A stretch of DNA of 64,000 bases from JABWCQ01 sp964530625. Lineage in GTDB: Bacteria; Electryoneota; RPQS01. The number at the start of each line of letters is the position of its first letter. The stretch's first letter is position 1. The stretch is from assembly GCA_964530625.1 (NCBI GenBank), contig CAZHAK010000002.1:178047-242046 (forward strand), written 5' to 3'. The notes under the pieces were generated by a model. The model was not told the origin of the DNA and did not search any database. It saw only the letters and a program-made list of their open reading frames with translations. A program made the translations under genes and the position numbers. Below are positions 36,701-43,661 of the stretch, piece by piece.

Positions 36701-37083
36701 TCGCACTGTGCGATGAACAGACAGGCTCCGATGGCGAAACCTTTTCGGAAGGGTGGAAGCGCCTCGAGCTTGGACCACTGGTCGGCAAGCGCACTTGGGG
36801 TGGTTGGGTAGGCATTCGCGGCGGCAAGCCGTTCATTGATGGCGGTGGCTCGACGCAGCCTGAATTCACGGGTTGGGGTGCTGACGGAAAGTGGCTGATC
36901 GAAGGCCCCGGCGTTTCGCCCGACGTAGAAATTGACCAGAATGTCAAGAATCTGATCAATGGCAAAGACGATCAGCTTGACTACGCAATCAAGTGGTGCA
37001 GGGATCAAATCAAAATTGACCCACGTAACGATGTCCCCATGCCCCCGTTCCCGAACAAGGCGGCCACTGGCCCAACGAAATAG
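33754..37083 (+). CDS. Secreted tricorn-like protease (S41 family)
   Basis: 1109-aa tricorn protease homologue, a large self-compartmentalising peptidase in archaea. A signal peptide (MKLFITLVSMLTFSVTLLAA) predicts export. Next come TolB-like beta-propeller repeats (about 30-525; IAPLSGGMARRLT, SPDGKSIAFSG), an Asp/Lys low-complexity linker (about 537-576), a helical C1 region, a PDZ-like domain, and the S41 catalytic core. Catalytic candidates are His768 in NAGHAY and Ser992 in TGSDGE, matching tricorn His746 and Ser965; NNGGG precedes. The C-terminus ends in GVSPDVEID...LDYAI. No tricorn interacting factors are adjacent. Confidence 0.9.
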   Translation: MKLFITLVSMLTFSVTLLAAPSEAYYRWPTAYGNQIAFTADNDLWIAPLSGGMARRLTSAPGEERFAIFSPDGKSIAFSGNYDGNLDVYTISPDGGEPTRLTYHPGADWVAAWTNDGKIAYRNYSDNGLRYYEMFIIGKEGGWPTKMNVPEIAHVSFEPGGDRIAYTRFSLGHRTWKRYKGGWAENIYVGSQKSMDYKKITTWEGNDATPMWYGSKIYYVRNEDDRDNLWCMNPDGSNPTRLTEHREYDVRWPSLADGKIAYSVGADLYVYDIAAGQTRKIDIKLPTELLLARDRFISPDDYTNDYGLSPDGSRIVLGARGDLFTASTERRGVILQSSGTPGEREKSPFYSKDGKEIFAWSDKMGDQTLWAYPANGKGEPRKVAPGPSTYNFGVAMSPDGEWGVCGNKDRTLALINLKTGSTSVLDSSDWEIYSYEWSPDSRYIAYAVTMPNKFGAVKIYDMKEKKSHLVTDPMFDSGSPTWDPKGKWLYFASGRNHNAHYGENEYSFITLNTSQLFALALAKDTKSPYLDVDNTIEGDKKDDEKKDDDEDDKKDKKGKKDKDDDKDDKDDKDDKKVEVKIDWDGIVNRIILLPTDPGRYSGLGATEGKLYYVAYDVRGWKDRDFHDDDPTVALHCFEIKKKKDNKVVDGARGYTFSLDGKKMVVRTKNDFLIMDAGDTKEPEADKDDKDKGLKLSEWTHDIDPRAEWKQIYWEAWRLERDFFYDPNMHGIDWKKEGDRYAKLVERITTRDELNDVLGQLFGELNAGHAYIGGGDRERSSTIGVGLLGIDVTREGNGFYRIDRILAPDPWDKDRSSPLSQVGLNVKAGEYLVAIDRKPVNSVSNYFQLLSNKSGKLVMLSINDKPSLDGAREFVVRAMSSEGELRYWDWVMGRMDYVKQNGGDDIAYLHLSDMSPPGMEQFMREYYPQVYGKKAFIFDVRNNGGGNIARWILSQLDRKIWTWGIARNGSRDHDPSMAFQGHMIALCDEQTGSDGETFSEGWKRLELGPLVGKRTWGGWVGIRGGKPFIDGGGSTQPEFTGWGADGKWLIEGPGVSPDVEIDQNVKNLINGKDDQLDYAIKWCRDQIKIDPRNDVPMPPFPNKAATGPTK

Positions 37084-37345
37084 CGTACTGCCTGATGTAG
37101 ATAAACAAGGGGCGGCCATTGGTCGCCCCTTGTTTTCATTCTCTACTGTGACAAATCAACATTTCTCGTTCAATACGAGGATAGATAAATACAGGTGATA
37201 GTTGATATTGGCTTTTTATAGTCTATATTAGTATACAATGTATGTTGACAGTCCTGTTTGTTTATCCAGTTTCATTCGCTAAATTATAACAGTTAGAGAA
37301 CCCCTTAAATTCAGCATAACAAAAGACCTAAGTCGGAGGCATACC
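37084..37345. other. Gene-free AT-rich stretch before the ZU5-like lipoprotein
   Basis: Holds the tricorn terminator and then about 200 AT-rich nt. TTGACA occurs at 37245 without a convincing -10 at the expected distance, so I do not call a promoter. GGAGG at 37335-37339 is the ribosome site for the gene at 37346. Confidence 0.5.
37104..37136 (+). terminator. Rho-independent terminator after the tricorn gene
   Basis: An 11-bp stem AACAAGGGGCG / CGCCCCTTGTT followed by TTC. The inner sequence carries GGTCGCCC, shared with hairpins at 47321 and 48213. Confidence 0.8.
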
Positions 37346-38734
37346 ATGAATTTGAAGATGTATTTGATTCTGTTCCTGTCCGTAGCCTTTATACTCGTAG
37401 GCTGCCCCAAAGACGAAGATGACACTCCTGACCCGCAAGCTCCAACTGAAGATAATGCCAGCGGTACATTCACATCCGATCAGGAAGGAGTGATTGAGAC
37501 GCCTGCAGGCGCCCGGATCTACGTGCCCGAGGGTGCCGTCCCGAGACAGGCGAATGGTCAACCATCCACGATGGTCTTCTCGATCGAATCCTACGAAGAC
37601 GCAAGCATTACCCCACCGCCCGGTGAAACGATGGACTCAAGACTATATCGCTTAGGGCCGGAAGGATTCGTGTTTGAGCGCCAGGTGACGGTCGAAATTC
37701 CACTCCTTGATGAACGCGATCCGGGAGATATGGAAGTTAATCTTTATAGAGTGAATCCGGAAACCGGCCTAACCGAATTGTTTGCGGGTGACTATCATGC
37801 GGACACGCGAACCGTCAGTGCGCAAACCTATCACTTCTCTCCATGGTTCTTAAGTTGCCGTCCATTAGATCCGGAGGGCGTGGGCTGTACGTGGGTGCAA
37901 AACAACTCTGTTAAGTGGGTGAGTGTGTGCGCCGTTCCTGATAGCTTAAGATACCCCGCCCGCGATGCGCAATGGATCGCCGCTGAAGGTTTGCAGTCTT
38001 TCTGGGCGCCATGGAATCATAACATCGGTGTCTCCAACAGCGGTCAAATGTGGATGCCACAAGGCTGGTATCGCATCTGCGTGACCTATCACCATCAGCC
38101 CGGCGACCACGACACGATGTACACGCATCGTTGGTTGCCCGATCAACTTGTCGTGGACAATGCGGCCAGACCTTCTTGGAACGGATTGCATAATTATGAT
38201 TGCACAACCCTTGAAATCGGGGGCGACGGCATTGGAGCGCAATACACCGACGGCCGCTGCGACTGCGTCCCGCTGCCCACAACTCCGGTTGGCACGGGCG
38301 ACATTCAAGTCACTTTGACATGGTTTAACCATCTGCCGCTCGACTTAGACTTGTGGGTCATGGATCCGGATAGCGAAACTTGCTACTACGGCAACAATCC
38401 CTCAAGCTCAGGAGGCGTGTTAGATAGAGACAATCTTTGCAGCAACTATGAAAACGGCCGCCCGGAAAATATCTTCTGGACCTCGTCTCCTCCCAATGGC
38501 GAATATGTCGTCATCGTAGATTGGTATTCAGATTGTGGCAACGACATCCCCTCGCAGTCAATTAACGTCCGCACGGTTGTTCAGGGCACGACGCGCACAT
38601 TCTCGCGCACGATCCAGAACGACGAAAGGCTTGAGGTGACCCGCTTTAACGTCACTGGCTCCACGGTTAATTTCCTGCCAGCCAGGCCCGGAGGCGCCAA
38701 CTATACAAACGTGATTCGCAAAGAAAAGAACTGA
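37346..38734 (+). CDS. Lipoprotein with ZU5-like and DUF2135-like domains
   Basis: 462-aa predicted lipoprotein (lipobox LVGC, Cys20; acidic residues after it suggest inner-membrane retention or surface export depending on the lineage's rules). About 47-165 resembles a ZU5 domain: GVIETPAGARIYVPEGAVP, then LGPEGFVFERQVTVEIPL. About 320-415 resembles a DUF2135/YfaP-type domain: TWFNHLPLDLDLWVMDPDSETCYYGN...NGEYVVIVDWY. Cysteines are frequent. It is flanked by strong terminators, so it is probably monocistronic. The role is unknown; domain calls are by motif resemblance. Confidence 0.72.
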   Translation: MNLKMYLILFLSVAFILVGCPKDEDDTPDPQAPTEDNASGTFTSDQEGVIETPAGARIYVPEGAVPRQANGQPSTMVFSIESYEDASITPPPGETMDSRLYRLGPEGFVFERQVTVEIPLLDERDPGDMEVNLYRVNPETGLTELFAGDYHADTRTVSAQTYHFSPWFLSCRPLDPEGVGCTWVQNNSVKWVSVCAVPDSLRYPARDAQWIAAEGLQSFWAPWNHNIGVSNSGQMWMPQGWYRICVTYHHQPGDHDTMYTHRWLPDQLVVDNAARPSWNGLHNYDCTTLEIGGDGIGAQYTDGRCDCVPLPTTPVGTGDIQVTLTWFNHLPLDLDLWVMDPDSETCYYGNNPSSSGGVLDRDNLCSNYENGRPENIFWTSSPPNGEYVVIVDWYSDCGNDIPSQSINVRTVVQGTTRTFSRTIQNDERLEVTRFNVTGSTVNFLPARPGGANYTNVIRKEKN

Positions 38735-38763
38735 TCCTCAGACTGGAAGAGCTGTGCAAGAGA

Positions 38764-38795
38764 AAAGCCCCTGACATCGAAATGTCAGGGGCTTT
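38764..38795 (+). terminator. Rho-independent terminator after the lipoprotein
   Basis: Perfect 14-bp stem AAAGCCCCTGACAT / ATGTCAGGGGCTTT with a CGAA loop, followed by GTCT. The A-rich 5' side would also give a uridine tract on the minus strand. Confidence 0.8.
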
Positions 38796-38994
38796 GTCTA
38801 AAGTGTCAGCGAAGATGGGCCTGGGGAAGTTACCACCCTCGCTGGCGAACGATGCTGCCTTTATTGGAAATTGAAGTCTCGCGCCATCCCTTCGCCTTCC
38901 AGCAGCTTCGATAAAACCTACTCATCCTAAACACAAGCATCATGCCATAACATCTTAAAGCTGAAAGTACTTTAATAACAAATTCTTAAATGCA

Positions 38995-39022
38995 AAAGAG
39001 CGATGAGATTTCATCGCTCTTT
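38995..39022 (-). terminator. Rho-independent terminator after the response regulator
   Basis: Perfect 12-bp stem AAAGAGCGATGA / TCATCGCTCTTT with a 4-nt loop; on the minus strand the stem ends in CTCTTTTGC. It lies 46 nt beyond the stop of the minus-strand regulator. Confidence 0.7.
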
Positions 39023-39038
39023 GTGAAGTAAGATTCCC

Positions 39039-39060
39039 AATGGGAGATGCAACTCCCATT
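39039..39060 (-). terminator. Hairpin just after the response regulator stop
   Basis: 8-bp arms AATGGGAG / CTCCCATT with a 6-nt loop and no uridine tract; possibly protects the mRNA 3' end together with the hairpin at 38995. Confidence 0.4.
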
Positions 39061-39067
39061 GTCAGGG

Positions 39068-40447
39068 TTACTTAAAATCTTCTTTCCTTAGGTCATACTG
39101 CTTCATTTTCTCGAAGACCGTCCTCCGGTCAACGCCAGCCTGTTCAGCGGTCTTCGTGACACTGCCTCCAAACCGCGACAGCAAAGCCGCCAAGTACTGC
39201 TTCTCGACCCGCTCAGTTTCTTCCTTGAGTAAGTCCTTCAAAAGCTTATCCGTGGCCAACGCCGCCGCCGAGTGAGCAGTGGTTGTCTCCGTTAGCTCAA
39301 TCTCAACCACTTCATTTCCTTCCGTCAGCACCGCTGCCCGCTCAATCGTATTCTCAAGTTCGCGCACGTTGCCCGGCCACGAATGTTCAAGCAACGAGCG
39401 CCAAGCCCGCGGTGTAAACCTCATATCGGTCTTGCCAAGTTTTTCACCCGCCTGAGCCAAAAAATACGCGGACAATACTTCAATGTCTTCGCGCCGCGCG
39501 CGCAAGGGCGGAATCGTAATCGGAACTACGTTGAGCCTGTAATAGAGATCTTCTCGAAACTTACCGGCCTTCACCTGTTCAACCAAATTCCGGTTCGTCG
39601 CCGTAACCAACCGAATGTCAACGCTAATGGTCTGAGTGCCGCCGACTCTCTCGAATGTCTTTTCTTGCACAATGTCCAGCAATTTCGTCTGCAATTCCGG
39701 CGTCAGCTCTCCAATTTCATCCAGAAATAGCGTGCCCTGATCAGCCAGTTCAAAGCGCCCGATGCGTCGTTCAATTGCTCCCGTAAACGCGCCCTTCTCG
39801 TGGCCAAAGAGTTCACTCTCTAACAGCGTCGGTGTCAGCGCCGCACAATTCACACTGACAAACGGCTTCTTTGCTCGCGCAGAATTGGCATGAATCGCCT
39901 GCACCAACAAGCCCTTGCCCGTCCCCGTCTCGCCCAATACCAAAACGGTCACGTCGCTTGCAGCGACTTTTTTCGCAAGCACGAACACATTTTCCATCGC
40001 TCGGCTATGTCCCAACATGCCACTGAATCCCGTGCGCGTCAGCATCTGATCCTGCAAGAGCTCCAACTCGCGTCGCTGCTTTTCTTGCTCGACGGCTCGC
40101 ATCAGCCTCATCCGCAATTCGTCAGAATCGAAGGGCTTCGTCACATAGTCGGCGGCGCCCGCTTTCATCGCGGCAATGGCGGAATCAATGGAGCCGTGGC
40201 CGGTGACCATGATGATCGGCACTCGCGGATCTATTGCTCGCAATTTCGGCAACAATTCCAGTCCGCTCATTTCCTGCATGACCAAATCACACAGCACAGC
40301 ATCGAATCTCACTTCTTGAAATCTCTGAAGCGCTGCTTCACCCGAGGCCGCTGTTTCAATCATACAGAAATCATTTTCCAACAGCTTTGAAGTTGACTTG
40401 CGAAATGCCAAATCGTCATCCACAAGTAATATGCGGGTCGTACTCAT
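39068..40447 (-). CDS. Sigma-54-dependent response regulator (NtrC/AtoC type)
   Basis: 459-aa two-component regulator that activates sigma-54 promoters. The receiver domain has acidic residues in LVDDD and phosphorylated Asp54 (VLCDLVMQEMSG), with a conserved Lys in VTKPF. The AAA+ domain has Walker A GETGTGK (172-178), the sigma-54 contact GAFTGA (219-224) and Walker B FLDEIG (241-246). A Fis-type HTH ends the protein (SVTKTAEQAGVDRRTVFEKMKQYDL). The ATG overlaps the kinase stop by 4 nt. No sigma-54 gene is in the window. Confidence 0.95.
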   Translation of the reverse strand: MSTTRILLVDDDLAFRKSTSKLLENDFCMIETAASGEAALQRFQEVRFDAVLCDLVMQEMSGLELLPKLRAIDPRVPIIMVTGHGSIDSAIAAMKAGAADYVTKPFDSDELRMRLMRAVEQEKQRRELELLQDQMLTRTGFSGMLGHSRAMENVFVLAKKVAASDVTVLVLGETGTGKGLLVQAIHANSARAKKPFVSVNCAALTPTLLESELFGHEKGAFTGAIERRIGRFELADQGTLFLDEIGELTPELQTKLLDIVQEKTFERVGGTQTISVDIRLVTATNRNLVEQVKAGKFREDLYYRLNVVPITIPPLRARREDIEVLSAYFLAQAGEKLGKTDMRFTPRAWRSLLEHSWPGNVRELENTIERAAVLTEGNEVVEIELTETTTAHSAAALATDKLLKDLLKEETERVEKQYLAALLSRFGGSVTKTAEQAGVDRRTVFEKMKQYDLRKEDFK

Positions 40448-42225
40448 ACCGCAACGCTCTCGTCTGTCGATATATGCGCGGGCTTCAGCGGCAGCTTAAT
40501 GCTGAACGTGGAGCCGGTGCCGGGTGTGCTTTGCACGTCCACAAAACCACCATGCAATCGGATAATCCGGTAACAGACGAATAGTCCCAAGCCGACACCC
40601 GCGACCTCTGATTTCGTCGTGAAGAAAGCGTCGAAAATTTTCTCCCTCGTCGCCTCATCCATCCCGACGCCTGTGTCGCTGACCTCCAGCACAACGTGCT
40701 CGCTTTCTGCACGTGTGCTGAGTGTTAAAGTCCCTCCCGCAGGCATGGCGTCCGCCGCGTTAAGAATCAGATTGAGTAGTACCTGTTTGATCTGATCCGC
40801 TTCGCCCCAAAGTTCCGGAAGTGCCTCGTCAAAATTCATGCGTGGCAGAATATTCCTTGATTCAAGCTGCGGTGTAGAAACCTTCAATACGGATTCCGCC
40901 ACGATGTTGAGATTCGTCGGTCGAAACTCTTCTTGAGTCGGCCGATGAAAATCAAGCAGCTGCCGTGTTAACTTGGCCATGCGTCCGACTTCATCTTTAA
41001 TCAGATGCACGTACTCCTGTGCTTCGTCCCTTGCGATGCTCGGTCGGCCCAGCACTTCAACGCAGTTCTGAATGTTACAAATGGGATTGTTCAATTCGTG
41101 CGAAAGCTGTGCCGACAGTTTGCCGACCGTGCTGAATTTTTCTGATTGAATAAGCTGTCGCTGTGTCAGTCGGAGCTCCTTCATTTGAGAGGAGAGACGT
41201 CCGTTAAGAAGCTCAAGTTCTTTCTGCCGCTCACCGAGCTTTTTCCGCATCACCCCGAATCGTCTGGTCAAACTTCCGATCTCGTCGCTGCCAGAAGCTG
41301 CAAGCGGGGTTTCCGCTTCGCCGCGCTCAAGCGCCGCCGCTGCCTTGTCTAACGTTCTGACACGACCAACCAATCTTGCGACGCCAAGCCCCGCGAGAAC
41401 AGTCATCAGAAGCAGAATCACTCCCGCCAACACGCCCACGCTCCATTGTATGTCGCCAAGAATCGCGAGCTCCGGTTCAAGATCGCGCACGAGCAATACG
41501 CATAAATCAGGCGATGGTCCACCGGGCAACCCCTCGCACATCACCAGCATGTCCTGATCCGCGATTCTCATTTCCAACGGACTGACAGCCGCAGCCATAT
41601 CCCAAGGAAGCGAAGTTTTTAGCGGTTGGATGAGCGTGGAATCAACACTCACAAACAGAAACCGGTCCCCCGTAAAGACAGCCATGCGACTGCGCGTAAT
41701 TTCCGAAAGTCCCCACAGCCATCTCGTGTCCAAACGTTTCCCGACAAACACGCGCTTACCCGCGCCACCCGGCACGTCAGCGGACGCGATCTGATATAGA
41801 TACATGTCATCGTGCTGAAAGCGCAGACCCGCTAACTTAAATATCTCCGGCTGTCTCAGCGCCTCGTCCATGCCGCGAATAACGCGCGTTGTATGTTCTC
41901 CCGTGCTGTCTTCAATCTGCAACAAATCGAGCATCACCATATCCAGATAATGCCGACCCCATTCCGCCGCACTGTCAGGTGATGAGTGCATATCCATCAT
42001 GGAGATATACTCAGCCTGATTTACGGCCACCGCATGTAGAAATTCCTGCTGTTGGTCAAGCAGTTGCCGCAGTACGCGCTGGCTGGTTACCAATTCATCA
42101 CCGACGGTACTTCGCACTCGCGCCGTAACGACCTGCTTGAAGACGAACAGGCTGACCGCCGTTAAGAATGCGCCGGCCAATAGTGTCCACAATGTGGCTC
42201 GCAGAAAAAGTGGTGATCTTAGCAT
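40444..42225 (-). CDS. Sensor histidine kinase
   Basis: 593-aa membrane sensor that should phosphorylate the downstream regulator. It has two transmembrane helices (about 12-31 and 261-283) flanking a periplasmic sensor region of about 225 residues, possibly a double-Cache-like fold. HAMP follows (about 284-335), then a coiled coil, HisKA with His376 (LSAQLSHELNNP), and HATPase with NLILNAADAMPAGG, DTGVGMD and GVGLGLFVCYRI. ATG at 42225 is preceded by AGAAGGAACC. Its signal is unknown. It sits 90 nt after rpmG across a terminator. Confidence 0.92.
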   Translation of the reverse strand: MLRSPLFLRATLWTLLAGAFLTAVSLFVFKQVVTARVRSTVGDELVTSQRVLRQLLDQQQEFLHAVAVNQAEYISMMDMHSSPDSAAEWGRHYLDMVMLDLLQIEDSTGEHTTRVIRGMDEALRQPEIFKLAGLRFQHDDMYLYQIASADVPGGAGKRVFVGKRLDTRWLWGLSEITRSRMAVFTGDRFLFVSVDSTLIQPLKTSLPWDMAAAVSPLEMRIADQDMLVMCEGLPGGPSPDLCVLLVRDLEPELAILGDIQWSVGVLAGVILLLMTVLAGLGVARLVGRVRTLDKAAAALERGEAETPLAASGSDEIGSLTRRFGVMRKKLGERQKELELLNGRLSSQMKELRLTQRQLIQSEKFSTVGKLSAQLSHELNNPICNIQNCVEVLGRPSIARDEAQEYVHLIKDEVGRMAKLTRQLLDFHRPTQEEFRPTNLNIVAESVLKVSTPQLESRNILPRMNFDEALPELWGEADQIKQVLLNLILNAADAMPAGGTLTLSTRAESEHVVLEVSDTGVGMDEATREKIFDAFFTTKSEVAGVGLGLFVCYRIIRLHGGFVDVQSTPGTGSTFSIKLPLKPAHISTDESVAV

Positions 42226-42244
42226 CACGTGGTTCCTTCTAAAG

Positions 42245-42270
42245 AAAACGGGCCAACACTCGTCGGCCCG
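42245..42270 (-). terminator. Terminator between rpmG and the histidine kinase
   Basis: On the minus strand CGGGCC, a 10-nt loop and GGCCCG are followed by TTTTCTTT. It would end the ribosomal transcript and allow only partial read-through into the kinase gene. Confidence 0.65.
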
Positions 42271-42315
42271 AAAATCAAACAATAAACATCGTGCACGGAG
42301 TCTCCGCGCCGTCCG

Positions 42316-42501
42316 TTACCGGACTTCGCGATGCAAAGTCATCCTGCGGAGGTTCGGATTATACTTCTTCAGCTCCAGACGATCCGGAGTGTTCTTGCGG
42401 TTCTTCATCGTGCTGTAGCGACTCGGAATCAATCCTTGACCACGCGACTCGGTGCATTCAATCGTCACGATAATACGTCCTTCTTTCGTCTTCTTAGCCA
42501 T
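42316..42501 (-). CDS. rpmG: Ribosomal protein bL33
   Basis: 61-aa large-subunit protein. The sequence VTIECTESRGQG...SRYSTMKNRKNTPDRLELKKYNPNLRR is the form seen in Bacteroidetes and relatives; it has a single cysteine, so it lacks the zinc-ribbon CxxC pairs. The start ATG at 42501 overlaps rpmB by 8 nt; an open frame upstream is simply rpmB sequence in another frame. Confidence 0.94.
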   Translation of the reverse strand: MAKKTKEGRIIVTIECTESRGQGLIPSRYSTMKNRKNTPDRLELKKYNPNLRRMTLHREVR

Positions 42502-42766
42502 GACTGATCTCCTTAGCTTCTTGGTGCTTGTGCAGGGCCGCATGCAGTTCAAGCTGCTTACGCCATTCGGGGGGCAGACCGTTCTTGGTCAAGGTCTTCA
42601 AGCCGCGCGCGGAAACGCGGATACGCACCCACATACCGGTCGCTTCGTCAAAGAAGCGTTTGTTACGCAAGTTCGGATATTGCCATTTGCGCGACTTGTT
42701 GTTCGCGTGGCTGACGTTATTCGCCTTGTGGCGGCCGCGACCCGTGATGGGACAAACTCGTGACAT
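42494..42766 (-). CDS. rpmB: Ribosomal protein bL28
   Basis: 90-aa protein with MSRVCPITGRGRHKANNVSHANNKSRKW and the RVSARGLKTLTKNGL block, close to the zinc-free E. coli type. It lies between rpsR and rpmG, 35 nt after rpsR. Confidence 0.95.
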   Translation of the reverse strand: MSRVCPITGRGRHKANNVSHANNKSRKWQYPNLRNKRFFDEATGMWVRIRVSARGLKTLTKNGLPPEWRKQLELHAALHKHQEAKEISHG

Positions 42767-42801
42767 ATTTCTCTCTTGGTTGCGAGCAAATCGCTCGGAT
42801 G

Positions 42802-43077
42802 TTAATAAGCCTCAGCTTCTTGCACGAACGGCAAGAGAGCGATATGGCGCGCACGCTTGATCGCCATCGTCATCAGTCTTTGTTCCTGACGATCGAGACG
42901 AGTCAACCGACGCGGCAAGATACGACCGTTGGCGCCGATAAAGCGTTGAAGCAACTTTATGTCTTTGTAATCAATGTGCTTGATCCCGTGTTCTTCCAAA
43001 TAGGAAGGTTTACGAGCCATACCGGTACGAATTCGGTTGGCACTGCTGCCGCGTTGTCTGGGTTTCTGAAATGCCAT
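42802..43077 (-). CDS. rpsR: Ribosomal protein bS18
   Basis: 91-aa small-subunit protein with HIDYKDIKLLQRFIGANGRILPRRLT and IKRARHIALLPF. The N-terminal cysteine common in many S18 proteins is replaced (KPSYLEEHG). It is the first gene of its unit, directly behind a strong promoter, and rpsF is not adjacent as it often is elsewhere. Confidence 0.95.
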   Translation of the reverse strand: MAFQKPRQRGSSANRIRTGMARKPSYLEEHGIKHIDYKDIKLLQRFIGANGRILPRRLTRLDRQEQRLMTMAIKRARHIALLPFVQEAEAY

Positions 43078-43126
43078 GGTGGGTCTAAAAAATGAAAATT
43101 GCGCCGGTTGTCGGCGTAAGCCTCAA

Positions 43127-43155
43127 AATATAAGGCAAGAGACTCGTAATGTCAA
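43127..43155 (-). promoter_or_regulatory. Promoter for rpsR-rpmB-rpmG
   Basis: On the minus strand TTGACA, 17 nt, then TATATT: consensus -35 and near-consensus -10 at ideal spacing, about 50 nt before the rpsR start. Confidence 0.75.
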
Positions 43156-43440
43156 GCCAACGCAGAGTATTTTCACGTGATTCTGCAGGGTGAAAAACGA
43201 GGTTTCATTCTTTGAGCTATTGAACAAATGAATAAATATCGCTATGTTTGCCTGTGCTAGCTATCTCCAACGAATCAAGTAGAGGATTGCTCACTTGAAC
43301 AATAAGCCCCTATTCTTCCGTCGCTTACTAATTTTGCCTGTCCAAAAGTCAGAATTCCCTCAGTTTACGCATTCCTCATCGTTATATCATTGTTTTTACT
43401 CACTGATTCCCTAAAGTTATTGGAATTGAAAGATTTGTGG

Positions 43441-43449
43441 TGTGGATAA
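43441..43449. promoter_or_regulatory. Consensus DnaA box upstream of ribonucleotide reductase
   Basis: TGTGGATAA, the exact complement of the DnaA box TTATCCACA, ends 26 nt before the -35 hexamer of the reductase promoter. DnaA regulates nrdAB in E. coli from boxes near the promoter, so a similar link is plausible. Only one perfect box was seen. Confidence 0.5.
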
Positions 43450-43475
43450 CTTTTCAGAAATGATTGTTTAACCCC

Positions 43476-43504
43476 TTGACTAAGCACTCGCCTGAGCCTA
43501 TATT
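43476..43504 (+). promoter_or_regulatory. Promoter for class II ribonucleotide reductase
   Basis: TTGACT at 43476-43481, 17-nt spacer, TATATT at 43499-43504. It predicts a leader of about 150 nt before the ATG at 43662. Confidence 0.72.
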
Positions 43505-43518
43505 ACGGCCCCAACAGC

Positions 43519-43538
43519 GACCACCAGATGTTGTGGTC
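43519..43538. repeat. Inverted repeat at the predicted transcription start of ribonucleotide reductase
   Basis: Arms GACCAC and GTGGTC with an 8-nt spacer, starting 14 nt after the -10 hexamer. The location suits a repressor operator or a 5'-leader hairpin. Confidence 0.45.
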
Positions 43539-43661
43539 AGTGTTAGACGATTCGTATAGATAAGGTATGTGTTCGAGGATGAAGAGGCTTGCGTGGATGG
43601 AATTCGGGGGACGGAGTGCAGGGAGAGTCGGAGACAGGGAACATTCGCGGCAAGGAGCGGC

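Larger units (their letters stand above)
38735..39067. other. Gene-free stretch between convergent units
   Basis: 333 nt between the lipoprotein (+) and the response regulator (-). It contains three hairpins at 38764, 38995 and 39039 and about 200 nt of unremarkable sequence in between with no convincing ORF or RNA gene. Confidence 0.6.
43078..43661. other. Divergent intergenic region between rpsR and ribonucleotide reductase
   Basis: 584 nt without a convincing gene. It holds two outward-facing promoters (43127-43155 minus and 43476-43504 plus), a consensus DnaA box at 43441 and an inverted repeat at 43519. The middle 43160-43440 is AT-rich with no ORF or RNA gene that I recognise. I see no cobalamin riboswitch or clear NrdR box pair. 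Confidence 0.7.

Noticed and set aside
43160..43440. Chromosome origin
   Set aside because: The stretch is AT-rich and ends at a DnaA box, but only one perfect box was found and no dnaA or dnaN is near.
43505..43661. Cobalamin riboswitch in the reductase leader
   Set aside because: No B12-box sequence or conserved riboswitch core was seen; only one short inverted repeat is present.
43569..43661. N-terminal extension of ribonucleotide reductase from GTG 43569
   Set aside because: The 31 extra residues look like translated leader, and a proper ribosome site precedes ATG 43662.
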